DNA from: a virus
Virus record (IMG/VR): IMGVR_UViG_3300006654_000661
Coordinates: 1-64,000 of that record
Direction: 5' to 3' (one strand)
Length of the DNA stretch: 64,000 bases
The first letter of the stretch is position 1. Every line of letters begins with the position of its first letter. The position numbers and the translations under genes are program-made. Below the pieces are notes generated by a model that ran no database searches, was not told the origin of the DNA, and worked only from the letters and a program-made list of their open reading frames with translations. Of this stretch, positions 1-11,100 are shown one piece after another.

Positions 1-1332
1 CTATTTACTGGACTGGTCTGCACTAACATTACTTGCACTAGCTGAACTAGCGGTAACATTTTTGTCATTACTGCTTTCTTGACTAGTAAGCTGAACACTA
101 CCATTTTTAGCATTAACATCACGCTTAGTCATCGACTTGCGATGCATCATATCAAGTACCAAGCTCCACAATGGCGAAGGCGAACGCAGAGTTGTTAAGT
201 TATTACCTAAACGCCTTAACTGACGGCGAACCATAGCCATGTTTGCTAAACTTGCTAATGACTTATCTTTCCACGTACAGTGCGGAATAACACCCGAATA
301 ACGCCATTCTTGCTGCCACTTCTTGGCTAAATCAGGCGTAATGGCCAACGCACTGGCTAACCCCACCAAAGAACAACCTTGCTGAATCACTTTTTCAGCA
401 ACTTCAGCCCGCTTTATACCGCCCGTTGTCATTAACGGAATATCGGTTTTGGTTTCAAGGGTGTGCGCAAATTCAAGAAAATATGCTTCACGAGCAAGGG
501 TAGTATCGTCTCGAGTTTGCCCTTGCATGGCTGGCGCTTCATAACTACCGCCTGACAATTCCACCACATCAACACCTAGCGCCTCTAAACGGCGTACCAC
601 TTCACAGGCATCATCAAAACTAAACCCATTGCGCTGAAAATCAGCAGAATTAAGTTTAACCATAACAATAAAGCCACTTGGGCATACCGCGCGAATTTGG
701 CTAACAATATTAATCAGTAAACGTGCACGATTAATAATAGAACCGCCCCACTCGTCTTGTCGCTGATTGGTTAGTGGCGATAAAAATTGGGTGAGTAGAT
801 AACCATGGGCCGCGTGAATTTCAACGCCATCAAAACCCGCTTTTTGCGCTTGCACTGCCGTTTCAACAAAGCGTTTGCACACATCGTGAATGTCTTGGCA
901 AGTCATTTCTTTTGGAACGGCAAACAGTTTTGAGTGTTTACCCATCTTAAGAGGTACAGCCGAGGGCGCAATGGCTTTACCCTGCATGGCTTTAAATACC
1001 TGACGACCAGGGTGATTAATTTGCATCACCGCTAACGCGCCATTGGATTTGATAATTTTAGCCCAGCGCTCGAACGGCTCTAAGGGAGAGTTTTTATCTA
1101 GTACAACACCACCTGGGCCTGTCATCGACTCGCGATCGACCATCACGTTGCCCGTAATAACCATGCCCAAGTTCCCATGCGCCCAGTACCGATAAAGGGT
1201 ATACAGCGCACTACCAGGAAGACTGCCCGCACTCGACATGTTCTCTTCCATCGCCGCTTTTACGAGACGATTACGTACCACTACCCCGCAAGGTAAGGTA
1301 TAAGGGGTATATATTATTGAGTCTGAAGGCAT
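1..1332 (-). CDS. NADH:flavin oxidoreductase, Old Yellow Enzyme family
   Basis: An FMN-dependent ene-reductase/NADH:flavin oxidoreductase of the OYE (2,4-dienoyl-CoA reductase N-terminal domain) type, expected to be cytosolic. The family signature is visible about halfway: an HAAHGYLLTQFLSP stretch followed by NQRQDEWGGS. A late TTGG segment and a GLASALAITPDL segment match the phosphate-binding end of the TIM barrel. The frame is open up to 1458, but the ATG at 1330-1332 (MPSDSIIYT) fits the family N-terminus best, giving about 443 residues; the longer version would overlap the ssrA promoter. The last 60 or so residues are a Ser/Asn/Ala-rich tail beyond the barrel. Divergent from ssrA and outside the prophage, so a host gene. 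The substrate cannot be deduced. Confidence 0.85.
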   Translation of the reverse strand: MPSDSIIYTPYTLPCGVVVRNRLVKAAMEENMSSAGSLPGSALYTLYRYWAHGNLGMVITGNVMVDRESMTGPGGVVLDKNSPLEPFERWAKIIKSNGALAVMQINHPGRQVFKAMQGKAIAPSAVPLKMGKHSKLFAVPKEMTCQDIHDVCKRFVETAVQAQKAGFDGVEIHAAHGYLLTQFLSPLTNQRQDEWGGSIINRARLLINIVSQIRAVCPSGFIVMVKLNSADFQRNGFSFDDACEVVRRLEALGVDVVELSGGSYEAPAMQGQTRDDTTLAREAYFLEFAHTLETKTDIPLMTTGGIKRAEVAEKVIQQGCSLVGLASALAITPDLAKKWQQEWRYSGVIPHCTWKDKSLASLANMAMVRRQLRRLGNNLTTLRSPSPLWSLVLDMMHRKSMTKRDVNAKNGSVQLTSQESSNDKNVTASSASASNVSADQSSK

Positions 1333-1420
1333 TGGCACATCAATTGTAATTTTAAGCCGGTACACTTTAATGGTTATCGCCGATAAATGCATCTTTTGAA
1401 AGCAAAATATAAAGAAATCA

Positions 1421-1448
1421 TTTAACCGCAAGCAAGTTATGTTATACT
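1421..1448 (+). promoter_or_regulatory. ssrA promoter
   Basis: A TATACT -10 box (1443-1448) lies 14 bp before the tmRNA 5' end, with a weak TTTAAC -35-like box (1421-1426) 16 bp upstream. Spacing and position fit a sigma-70 promoter for the stable RNA; it lies between the divergent oxidoreductase gene and ssrA. Confidence 0.6.
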
Positions 1449-1462
1449 GCGCTTTCACACTC

Positions 1463-1820
1463 GGGGCTGATTAGGATTCGACAGGATCTTGGAAGCCGGA
1501 GGTGCATGCAGAGGTGCGGCTGGCCTCTTAAAAAAGCCGCATACAAATAGTCGCAAACGACGAAAACTACGCACTAGCCGCTTAATAACCGGTATAGGCC
1601 CTTCCACCACAGCTTTGTTTGCTAGCGTGGATTCGGAAGGTCATCCAAGCAAACTAGCGAGGGAAACTCTCCTGAGGTTGAACCGCGAAATAGTATCGGG
1701 ACAGCTACCAAGAACCCTGTTTGTCGGGGTCTAAAGTAGTTAAAGAAAAGACAAACTAAGCATGTAGTACCAAAGGTAGACATTTTCTGGACGCGGGTTC
1801 AAATCCCGCCAGCTCCACCA
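1463..1820 (+). ncRNA. ssrA: tmRNA (transfer-messenger RNA)
   Basis: Trans-translation RNA that rescues stalled ribosomes. The 5' end GGGGCTGATTAGGATTCGAC pairs through the 7-bp acceptor stem with CAGCTCC before the encoded CCA at the 3' end. The tag reading frame begins at the resume codon GCA at 1553 and reads ANDENYALAA then TAA (1583-1585). The T-arm (GCGGGTTCAAATCCCGC) is intact. The last 31 bases are the attachment site of the downstream prophage, so the functional 3' end is now supplied by the prophage attL. The native terminator appears to have been displaced to 62827. Confidence 0.97.
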
Positions 1821-1821
1821 A
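1790..1821 (+). repeat. attL core of the prophage (tmRNA 3' end)
   Basis: The T-arm, acceptor and CCA segment of ssrA recurs exactly at 56850-56881, 32 of 32 bases, and its last 27 bases recur again at 62791-62817. Integration at the 3' end of tmRNA genes is well known for tyrosine-integrase elements. The copy restores the gene, which explains why ssrA is intact. Confidence 0.95.
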
Positions 1822-1828
1822 CAACGGG

Positions 1829-1863
1829 GTAGCTAAACCCACGCCAAACAAGGGTTTAGCTAC
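1829..1863 (+). terminator. Strong hairpin just after tmRNA, possible replacement terminator
   Basis: A perfect 12-bp inverted repeat (1829-1840 with 1852-1863) with an 11-nt loop starts 9 bp after the tmRNA CCA. It has no following T-run, so termination is uncertain; it could instead stop 3' exonucleases or serve transcription coming the other way. It belongs to the prophage left end. Confidence 0.5.
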
Positions 1864-1890
1864 TACCACCCCACTAGAACACCGCTAATA

Positions 1891-1919
1891 AATGACACGC
1901 AATGACACACGAATGACAC
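1891..1919 (+). promoter_or_regulatory. Candidate integrase arm-type sites at attL
   Basis: Three copies of AATGACAC in direct order (1891-1898, 1901-1908, 1912-1919), about 10 bp apart, lie 70-100 bp inside the prophage left end. The same octamer occurs twice at 56775-56782 and 56786-56793, just inside the right end. Short direct repeats on both arms flanking a core are the usual arrangement of lambda-family integrase arm sites. The assignment is inferred. Confidence 0.6.
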
Positions 1920-2000
1920 TCGCTTTGAATTGATCCGAAGCGCCAAACGATCACGCTTAACACATAAATAAAAACTGCTATACTTTGCTTAATTGAACTT

Positions 2001-2126
2001 GTGAGAAACAATGTGATCCGCGACAAAATAGGAAACTACATCAAACAGGCTTGGATAATTTTATTTATCTGCGTGTTCGTGCTGCTTCCTATTTATATCG
2101 GCGTGACCAACGTACTTAACCACTAA
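2001..2126 (+). CDS. Possible 41-residue single-TM peptide at the left end of the prophage
   Basis: A GTG-started frame (VRNNVIRDK...) encodes a basic N-terminus followed by a hydrophobic helix of about 18 residues (WIILFICVFVLLPIYIGV). It runs opposite to the late genes and overlaps the last 11 bp of the polyvalent gene. No good ribosome binding site is visible. If real, its position beside attL on the non-late strand would suit a lysogen-expressed small membrane protein. Low confidence. Confidence 0.3.
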   Translation: MRNNVIRDKIGNYIKQAWIILFICVFVLLPIYIGVTNVLNH

Positions 2127-5100
2127 TCTCGTTATACTTCAGATTAAAGCGATCAATTGCCGTTTCTATTTGCGCCTCAATTTTTTCTACCACTTCTTTA
2201 TTATCCTTCTCTTTAAAGCGGTCTAATCGTTTACGCAATTGCTTCAACTGTTTTTGCGTGCGCTTGGCGTCATCAGATAATCGTAGCAAAGCTTTATTCT
2301 CTTTCCTGAACTCAAGCCGTTCCTTTCCTTTTAATGATTCAAGCTCAGCTTGTAACGTTTCCACTTCATCAAGTCTTTCGTAGAAAGTATTGCTGTCACC
2401 GTGATCCGTTGTCTCGCCATAAAAACGGCGAATGAATGGTGTTCTTGATGGTTCGAACTCACCTTGCGCACCACGCGTTGCTGTTTCTGCAGTGTTAAGA
2501 ACAAAGCGAGAAGCACCACTACCGATATATTCAAGCATGTAGCGAACGGTTTCAGGGTGAACGTCAATCAAGCCACTTTGATATTCACTACCGCCAGTGC
2601 CTTTATTTAACCCCATAGCTACTTGCTTATAAAATTCATTGGTAGATTTGAACCCGCTACCAGCATCCGATTTTTTACTACCATAGTTTTCATTAGCTTC
2701 ACTATAAATGGCGCTACCGAAAAAGTTGCTGTTAGTTGCCAGGTCAATGAACGGTTTACCGATTTGCGGCATGATAGTTTTAACGCCAGTTTCCAAAGCA
2801 TCATTACCTTCAGACAATCCGATCGGAAGAAATGAGCCCATCACCGCTTTAACTAAGAAGCCTGCATTATCTGACACTTCGCCACCGCTAATAACTGACT
2901 CCGCTGCCGTACCGAAATTAGCAAAAACGTTATAGCCGTAAGGCATTGGGAAAGTTACATACTCTTTACTACCTGGAAGCATTAAAACAAAATTACGCTC
3001 TTTTACATACTCCGGTACTTTATCCCAATAGCTTTCACCATCATCATCTTCACCAGCAATAAAGCGATTCATTAACGCCATACTAAAGCCAACGCCAGCC
3101 ATAGCAATGCCAGCCTTTTGAGCGAGGTTAAGCTTTCTCTCGCCATCTACCGTTTTGAATGTACCAATAGCACGCGCAAAGTTCGCGGTTCCTTGAATGC
3201 CAGCATTAGCAAATAAGTAAAGGGAGTTTAACCACGTACCAGCTTGGCCTTTACGGTTAAAGTTAACCGTTAGATTTTTGGCTACTACTGCGGCTTGATG
3301 CCTGCTTATTCCTGCATCGATAGCGTTCTTGTAGACAGATAGGCGAATCGTGTTTTCAACTGCAGAGTTATAATCTTCGATAAACTTTAACGCCGCTTTA
3401 CCATGCTTAATAAGACCGCCTTTACTTTGCAGCTTCATTAATTTTTGCAAGTCTTTGCTTTGCGTTTCAATATCCTTCATATCGAAGTAACCGGTTTTAG
3501 CACCGGCTTTTCTAAAGTCATCGAATATTTGCGACCATTCAGTATCAGTTCGGTTTTCCCGTAGCGCACGGCGAATACCAGCTAATGCTTTAGGCATATC
3601 ACGTAAAACGTTTTTGGTTAGTGATTTTATGTCAGTGCTTTTTAACTTCCCATCGTCTACGTCACTTTCTGCCGCCATGTTATAAAGCGCGGTTTGAATA
3701 TCTCGCGTAACGTTAGTGATCAAGAATTCAGGGTTTGCAGAGGTAGCCATCATTGACAAAAATCTGTTTACCGAGCCAAGCACCTGAGTAATTCTATTGC
3801 CATTATCAACCCCAACATTTTTCATTTGCATGGCCAAAACGGGATCATCTAGCTTTATGTAATAGCTCATTCCATCGCGCTTGGTAGCGAACCATTCAGA
3901 TTGTGGTTTATCAGATAACGCCGACATCTTTTCTTTAGACATTGGCATCATTTTAATTTTACCGTCCGGCCCTTTCTTCCTTTCTAATGGCCCTTCAGTA
4001 GTGTAAGCGCTCCATAGTTCAGGGTTCGGCGCCTCTTCAATCAAATTCAATAACGCGTTACCCACTTCATTTTTGTGACCGCGAGTAATGGCGCGTTGCG
4101 TATCAAGGTATGCGTGAAGCAAAGGGCTTTCAGCGCGAGACTTACGGCCAAGTGCGGAAATGCTTTCTTTTCCTTTAATGTTGAAACCCATTCCGGTTCC
4201 CTGGGGCTTTCCACCTTCGTCTTTTGCTTGCCCTTTTAATGGCACATAAAAGCGGTAGTTATCCTGAAAGCCTGAGAACGTTTCTTCATCAATAAGGCCT
4301 TGCTCAAACATTTGCTGTGTGCGCTCGTCTATCATTTCACGCACGCTGTTTTGCAATTCAGTGTAAACGCTGCGGCGAGGATCACGATTTACAGCATCGA
4401 TAATTCGTCTTGCTTCGTCATCCGTCATACCTGAGCCAGCGGTCATTTCTTCATCCATGCTATGAATGTGAGCGTTACGCTCTGGCGCGTGCAAGGCATA
4501 TAAAAACAAGTCCAATTCTTCTTGCTTGATATTATGCTTTGCCATTTTTTCGGCCATGGGTTCAAGATACTTTTCAGCTAATAGTCTGAAATCTTCCTCT
4601 ACTTTCCCATAGTAAAGCGACTCAATTCCGTAAACGTCTGCTGAATCAGAAGTGTCTATTCCAGCTTTTCGCACGGTATCTTGCGCACGCTTAACGCGGT
4701 TGAATTTATCTTGAATAAAGCGTAGTGCGTTATCCGTCCAACTCTCTTCTGGCATAGTGAAAGGTGTAGCATCATCAGTTGTGCGGAACATGGCGGCGTC
4801 TTCATTTTGCAATGGCTTACCGGTATATTTTGCCTTGCTACCAAATGGAATGAAGTAACTCGTGCCATTTTCATCGCTCATTTCAATTGCATCAAAATCT
4901 TGAGCAACGGCAATCTTGCCTCTTAAATTTTGAATTTCCCATGAAACCTCAGCATCGTCACCAGACAAGAAATCAATATCGTATTCACTTTGGGCTTGGT
5001 CGTAGAATGCTGCTTCTGTCAGCGCTTCTATTTCAGAGCCTTCAAGGTAAGAGTATTCTTCTTTTGTTGTCTCTAATGCTTTATCCCAATCTAAATCGCT

Positions 5101-8100
5101 TGTTTCTGCAACCTTTCCCTTTCTTGGGTAATAGGTGTGATGAAACCCTCCATTATTTAGTGCGCTTCCTTTCTCACCGGCCAAGGTGAATACGCCATCA
5201 AACATACCAAAAGGAATTGGCTTTGCTTTTATCTCACCATCAAAATCCCCATCTGACTCATGTGTCAATGGAAACCCTGTATCATAGCCTTGCCGCTCTA
5301 AATCCGCTTTATTATTTCCGTTCAAACTAAACACCGCCGCTTTATTATCCGTGCTTGCAGGGCCATTTTTCGCCGCCGCTCTTGCCTTTTTAAGCAGGTA
5401 GAATAAATCGCTATCAGATACTTTAGCAAGTTTAGCTAAACCTAAGTCGCGCAATTTCTGACGAATAAGCCCTACAATCTCTTTTGCCAAGCGTTTAACA
5501 GTTGGCTTATTGCTTTGCTGCATGTGCGCTAGAAGTTCATCCATCAGCACGCGGTTTTTCATTTCCTGCGGCATATTGGTGCCATCTAAACCATTGATGT
5601 ATTTATCTAGTTTAATGCCGTGGCGCTTGGCGGTTTCGCGCAATCCTTTAAGGCCACCATTGGCAACGAATAGCGAATTAAGCTTTTTGGTAATGTCATT
5701 GCCGAATAGATTTTTAATGCCTAAGTGACCATAAGCCTCATGGAAAAGCGTTGTTTCCATATCGAGTGCGCTGGTATGCTGATCTAAAACTACATGGACC
5801 TTACCTTTATGGAATACACCTTTTACTTGATACTCTGCGCCTTGGGCTTTTGCTGCATCTTTTATTTCGCTAGGAAGATCATCATAAGAAGAAACAACCG
5901 AAACGTAATTCTTACCGGCACTACTGAGCCCCTTGAGGAAGCGGCCGACGATTTCATTTGCATTAGAACGACTAACGGCACTCGTGTTGGCGTTACTAGT
6001 GACAGTGCCAGCGTTGAGAGCGAATAAAGGCGGTTCAACATCAGAGTCAGCATCTTGAGGTTTATCGATAACTATTGTTTTTGAATTTACATTCGTTGAA
6101 TTGATAGCCTCTTTAAATGCACCTTCTGGTAATGGCGTTTCATCTGCGCCAATTTCGTCCAGCCATTCTCTAAACTGCTTATCTACTTTGTTTGAGCGCT
6201 CACCGGCCATGCTACTTGTAACAGCAACCAATCTACCGCCAGGCTTTAAGAATCGATACGCATGTGCAACGTGTCGCGCCTCTTGTCCTTTGGAAAAAGG
6301 TGGGTTCATTATGATGCGGTCATAATCTGCACTTGGGTTCATGGTAAGGAAGTCAGCACTGGTAGGGCGATAACCTTGCTCGGTCAAATATTCGCGTAAA
6401 CCGTTTGCCAGTTCGTTAGTGTCAACATTGTCTTTGCCAACTACCTCGGCGGCAGCATCAGCCAAGCTACCCACACCGGCGCTAGGCTCAAATACACTCA
6501 TGCCCTCTTCAATCTCGGCAAGTTCCATCACTTGCTTTGCCACAATAGGCGTAGAGTTAAAGAAGTCGTTTTCTTTGTACTGGCCTTGAAACTTAGAGAG
6601 CTCTATTTGCTTTTTGAGTTTATTGCTTCTCTTTGCAGGCTGCACGCTGCGGGTAATAGCGTCATATTCAAGCAATGCCGCACGCAACATAGGTGTTGAG
6701 ACAATACCCATACGCTGCAGGCGGTTAAAGTCTTTGGCCACTTCTTCATAATAAGCGTTTTCAGAATTAGCCTGTATAAACTCTTTGAATTTACCGAAGT
6801 GTTTATGGTTGGCAATATACATATCACCGCGACCATCTTTTTGCTTTCTCATTTCCGCTTCAGCATCAGCAAGCAACTTTTTACCTGCCATTGTATAGCC
6901 TTTGGTTTCGGCCATTTTGCTGGCTACACGCTTCACCATATCAGGGTACATGCGAGTGAGCGGGTATTCTGCCGAACGTACTTTTTGTTCAGGCGTGACG
7001 CCTTCTTTCCATTTAAGACCGCCAGCCACGCCGCCTTCGCGCTTGGTTTCAACTAAATCCTTGTCAGCATAGAGGCGTAATCTATTCCATGATGATGCAA
7101 GCAAATCGCGCTCAGTGCCGTTTGATAGCTTGGTTAGGTATTTGGCCGTTCCATCCTTGATAGCATTCGCCAATGCGCGTAATTCTTTCGCCTTAGCTAG
7201 CTCGGCCTCTACACTTTCCATTGCGTAACCGGCTTCTCTAGCACGCTTGGCTGTGTTAGTTTTTCTGCTTGCGCCTAAAGATTCATTAGCACGCTCTTCA
7301 ATCCTGTCGGCTAATTCTTCTAGGCTTGCGGTTTTATCCTTGGCTACTTTCGTTTTCTCTACGCTTTCACCTTCAAGCACTTTGAGGAATTCGCTTCTAG
7401 CATCTTCAGTTCTAAATTGAAAGCCAGGTATTGCACCTTGCTTATTGTATGCAGAGTAATAGCCGCCAAGCTGCTTTGATTTGGTGTTGAGCTCGGTATA
7501 CAAATCACGGTCTACGCGATCAGCCAGTGACACAATGAATAACTCATGCCCTTTCTTGCTGTGTGTTGACTCGTGTAATTCGTAATTAACCTCACCGTCT
7601 ACGGCGCTTATCTGCTTGGTTGCTCTTGCTTCTTGTTCTGCCAATCTTTCATCAGCATGAAGCCTGTCGTATTGCGCCCACTGTTCTGGTGTAAAGTCTT
7701 TTTGTAGCCCGTTTCTAGCCGCGTTCCTGAAATCTTCAAGCGTTTGCGGGTTACTCATGCCTTCAATTCGCTGTCTACGCTCGTTGAATGCTTCGTCAAC
7801 TTTATCCTTACGCGCTTTCATGTTTTCGCGTAGCTGTTCATCGGTTAGATTTTTAAGCTTTTCCTTGGTCGATTCATACCAAGATTTACCACCAAAGTCC
7901 GTGATTGAAATCACGCCACTGTCAGAAGTAACGAAACCAAACTCCGTTACCATTTGACGGTAAGAGGCATTTACCAGTTGATCCTTTTTCATGCCTGAGT
8001 CATGCCAGCCGCGATAAAATTTATCTTTTATCTGCGCCACGGTATGCGAGGCAATGTGTTCTTTCATTTCTGCTTCGTTATCAATGACCACATCAAGTGC

Positions 8101-11100
8101 GGCCCTTGCTTCATCAGCCGTTATGGTTTCATCAGCATTGCGGTACTTATCCCAAAACGCTTGTCTTTGCTCCGTTGGAGATAGGTTTTTAGTTTTTTGA
8201 TTGGGTTTTGATTGTGCTGGTTTTGCTTGCTCGCCTTCAAGAATAGTTTTTGCGCGTTTAGCCAGGTTAGACCGTGCACCAACCACTTTCACTAGGCCAC
8301 CCATTTTATTGAGCGCCTTATCTACCGATTGAACCAAGTCTTTTGCGTCAGCTTCGCTCATGCCATCAAGAATGGTTTCCATTTTCTTGTTTGCGAATTT
8401 GCGAGTTTCTTTTGCGAGTTCGTTTCGGCCATCAGTAAGATCAGCGGCAATGGTGCCAGCCAAGCGGGTAAACTCGTTTCTATCTTTTACCTTTTTGCTG
8501 TCCGCTTCCTTTTGAGCCTTTTGCTTTCTCTGCGCGTCATTCATTACCGCTTCGACTGAAGAGGCAATTCTCTTGCGCATACGATCAAGTTTATCGACTT
8601 CGGTGGTAAAGGCCTTGTTATTCTTCTCGGCTCGCTTGTTGTATTTATTGGTGTCTAAATTATCGCGCCCTGAAACAATCCAGCTTGGGTTGTTTTGGCT
8701 TCGTATAGACTCACGGCGAGTGAATTGCGCTTGCTCATTCAGATAGTTTTCAGTTAACTCTTTCGCCTTTGCCTTGCGTTCTGGCGTATCGAGTAAACCT
8801 TTTTCATTAAGCTCATTAAGAATGTCATCAGCCGCGCTATTGAGTTCAGCATTAAAGTCACGACCACGCCCTAAGTGTGTAGTGCGGTTGTAGGCTTCTT
8901 CAACGTCTTTGCTAATAGAGGGAACGGTAACGGTTACGCCGTGGGTTTCTTTTTTGGTTTCGGTGGGTTCGGCAAGTTGAGCCTTTCTTGCATTTGCAGC
9001 GGCTTCAACTTCCCTAATAAAGTCAACGCTACTTGTTTTATCTTGCTTGACTTCTTGAATTACATTATCAAAATCCGTGTCACTTTTAAGGTACTTGATT
9101 CGAGATAGCAACCCTTTGCGATAAGCTTCGACTTGCTTCTTTTGCGTTTCAGGGTTTACAGTTGAAACGTTGCTTACTTCGCTTTCTGTGCCTGCTTGCC
9201 CAGTATGTTCAGGGCTAACTGTTTCTAACTCACCGCCAAACATATCATTTTGACTTTCATCAGCAATGCTTTCAGGCTGTTCAACTTCGACCTGCTCTTG
9301 AGGTTTAGTGTCTAATGGGCTTGCACCTATTTCGTTTCTAATCTCTGAAACTAGCTCCGGTTTAGTTTCCCAGCTATCCCATGCTTTAGCTTGCGTTGAT
9401 ATTTCTTCAATCCGCTTATTTAAGCTTTTAGGATCCTTAACGTTAACGCCTTCCGCTTTTGCTAGTTTAGGGTTTTTAGCTGCGCCTCGAATAGCATTTA
9501 ACCTAGTGCGCAATTCTCTTTGCTTGGTGGCTGCAACCTTTGCCATTTCCTCAGCTTCCCGCATTGCTGAATCATCAAAGCCAAATAAGTCGCCTGTTTG
9601 CTGTTCTTGACCGCTATCCTTGCGCATTGATTTAACTGCGCGAATAAGGTTTTCTGCGTAGGTAATGGAGCGCTGATCATTCATCAGCGCCTTTAATGCT
9701 AGTGATTGTAACGCTTCATCTTTGGGGGCGGTTTCGGCTATTCGCTCTGCGGCTTGTCCTGTAATTCTGCCACTCCGTTGCGCTTCAACTGTCTCGCGAG
9801 TAGCACTAGACGCGATTCTGTAGGCCGTTCTCCCGATTGCACGGTCGAGTAAGCCGAGTTCTTTTGCATCCTCTTCTGTGAGTTTGTCTTGTTGGAATAG
9901 TTCGACATAATCCTCTACCTGCCCTTTATCTTCACGAATATTAAGTATAGCATCGGTACGCTTTCCGTCCTCCGCTGTAAAGCCTTCATCCTCATAATGA
10001 TACTGTGCGGGGATATTGTCTACCCCTGCTCGCTTAGCTAAATCAAATCTGTGACGCCCAGTAATAATTTCTTTATCACCGTTTGACCGAACCCATACTT
10101 GAATTGGGGCCATGCCTACTGGGTCATATTTTCCGGTTAGCGGCTCAACAACACCATCTTGATCTGCGCCTGACTTGAACTGAGGAATGTCATCAGATAA
10201 TTTCAACTCTGATAACGGTGCTTCAATAACAACTTTTTCATGTGGGTTTAGTGGATTGTCATTTGTGTCTCGTCGTGCTGCCAAAGAAGTATTCTCTGCA
10301 TCGCCTGTTCCAATTGCTCCGTTTGCACTCTCACGTAACCGTCCTCCATTATCTCCCCGTACATCGCGTGGTAATGAAGTTCCAGCGCTTCCCACTTGCT
10401 GATCACTTGGTTGTTCAATGCTTCCTGTATCCAATCCAACATTGCTATTCTCCGATACCCAGCCATAGCCGCCATTTACTTCAATGACCTGCGGGTTTAA
10501 TCCCTGCTCTTTGGCTTGACGAAATTCCTTTGTCAGTTGTGCGGCTCTGCGCCCACTGAACGGATCGCCATTGCGTTTAACTTGAACGTTTCTACCATCT
10601 TCACCAAAAATAATATCTTTTTGCGGTAAAGCTCGGTTAGACACTTCGCCAACATTATCCGCAAATTCTTGCGCCTGCTGCATGGGCCTGCCATCTTCAG
10701 CAATAATCGTATCGGCGCGATTAGGCAATCCGCGAGGGCGTTCAAACTCACCATCTATAATAGGCGCCTCTAATACTTGGCCGACTGGCACGGAACGCGG
10801 TGGTTCGCGGTACTGCTCATACTCTCCATCAAAAGTATATGGCTGCATTTGCCCACGGTAAGGCATATCGTTTTGACCATACTGCCAATTAGGTTGCGTA
10901 TCGCCTGCGGTTTCGCCAGGAATAACTTCAACTTCGTTACCGGTAATAGCCTGCTCTTGTGCTGGCCCAATATCCGCAAACGGGTCTGGTGTCTCAAGCG
11001 CTTCATTGATGCCTTGTGTAAGGTCGGTTTCTTCCATTTCGCTAATGGTGGGTTTCTCACCGCGATAACGGTTGTAGGCTGATTGACCTGCTTCGGTTCC

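Noticed and set aside
1489-1734. 81-codon plus-strand frame inside ssrA
   Set aside because: It lies wholly within the tmRNA and has no family features; the true coding part of tmRNA is the short tag frame at 1553-1585 in another context.
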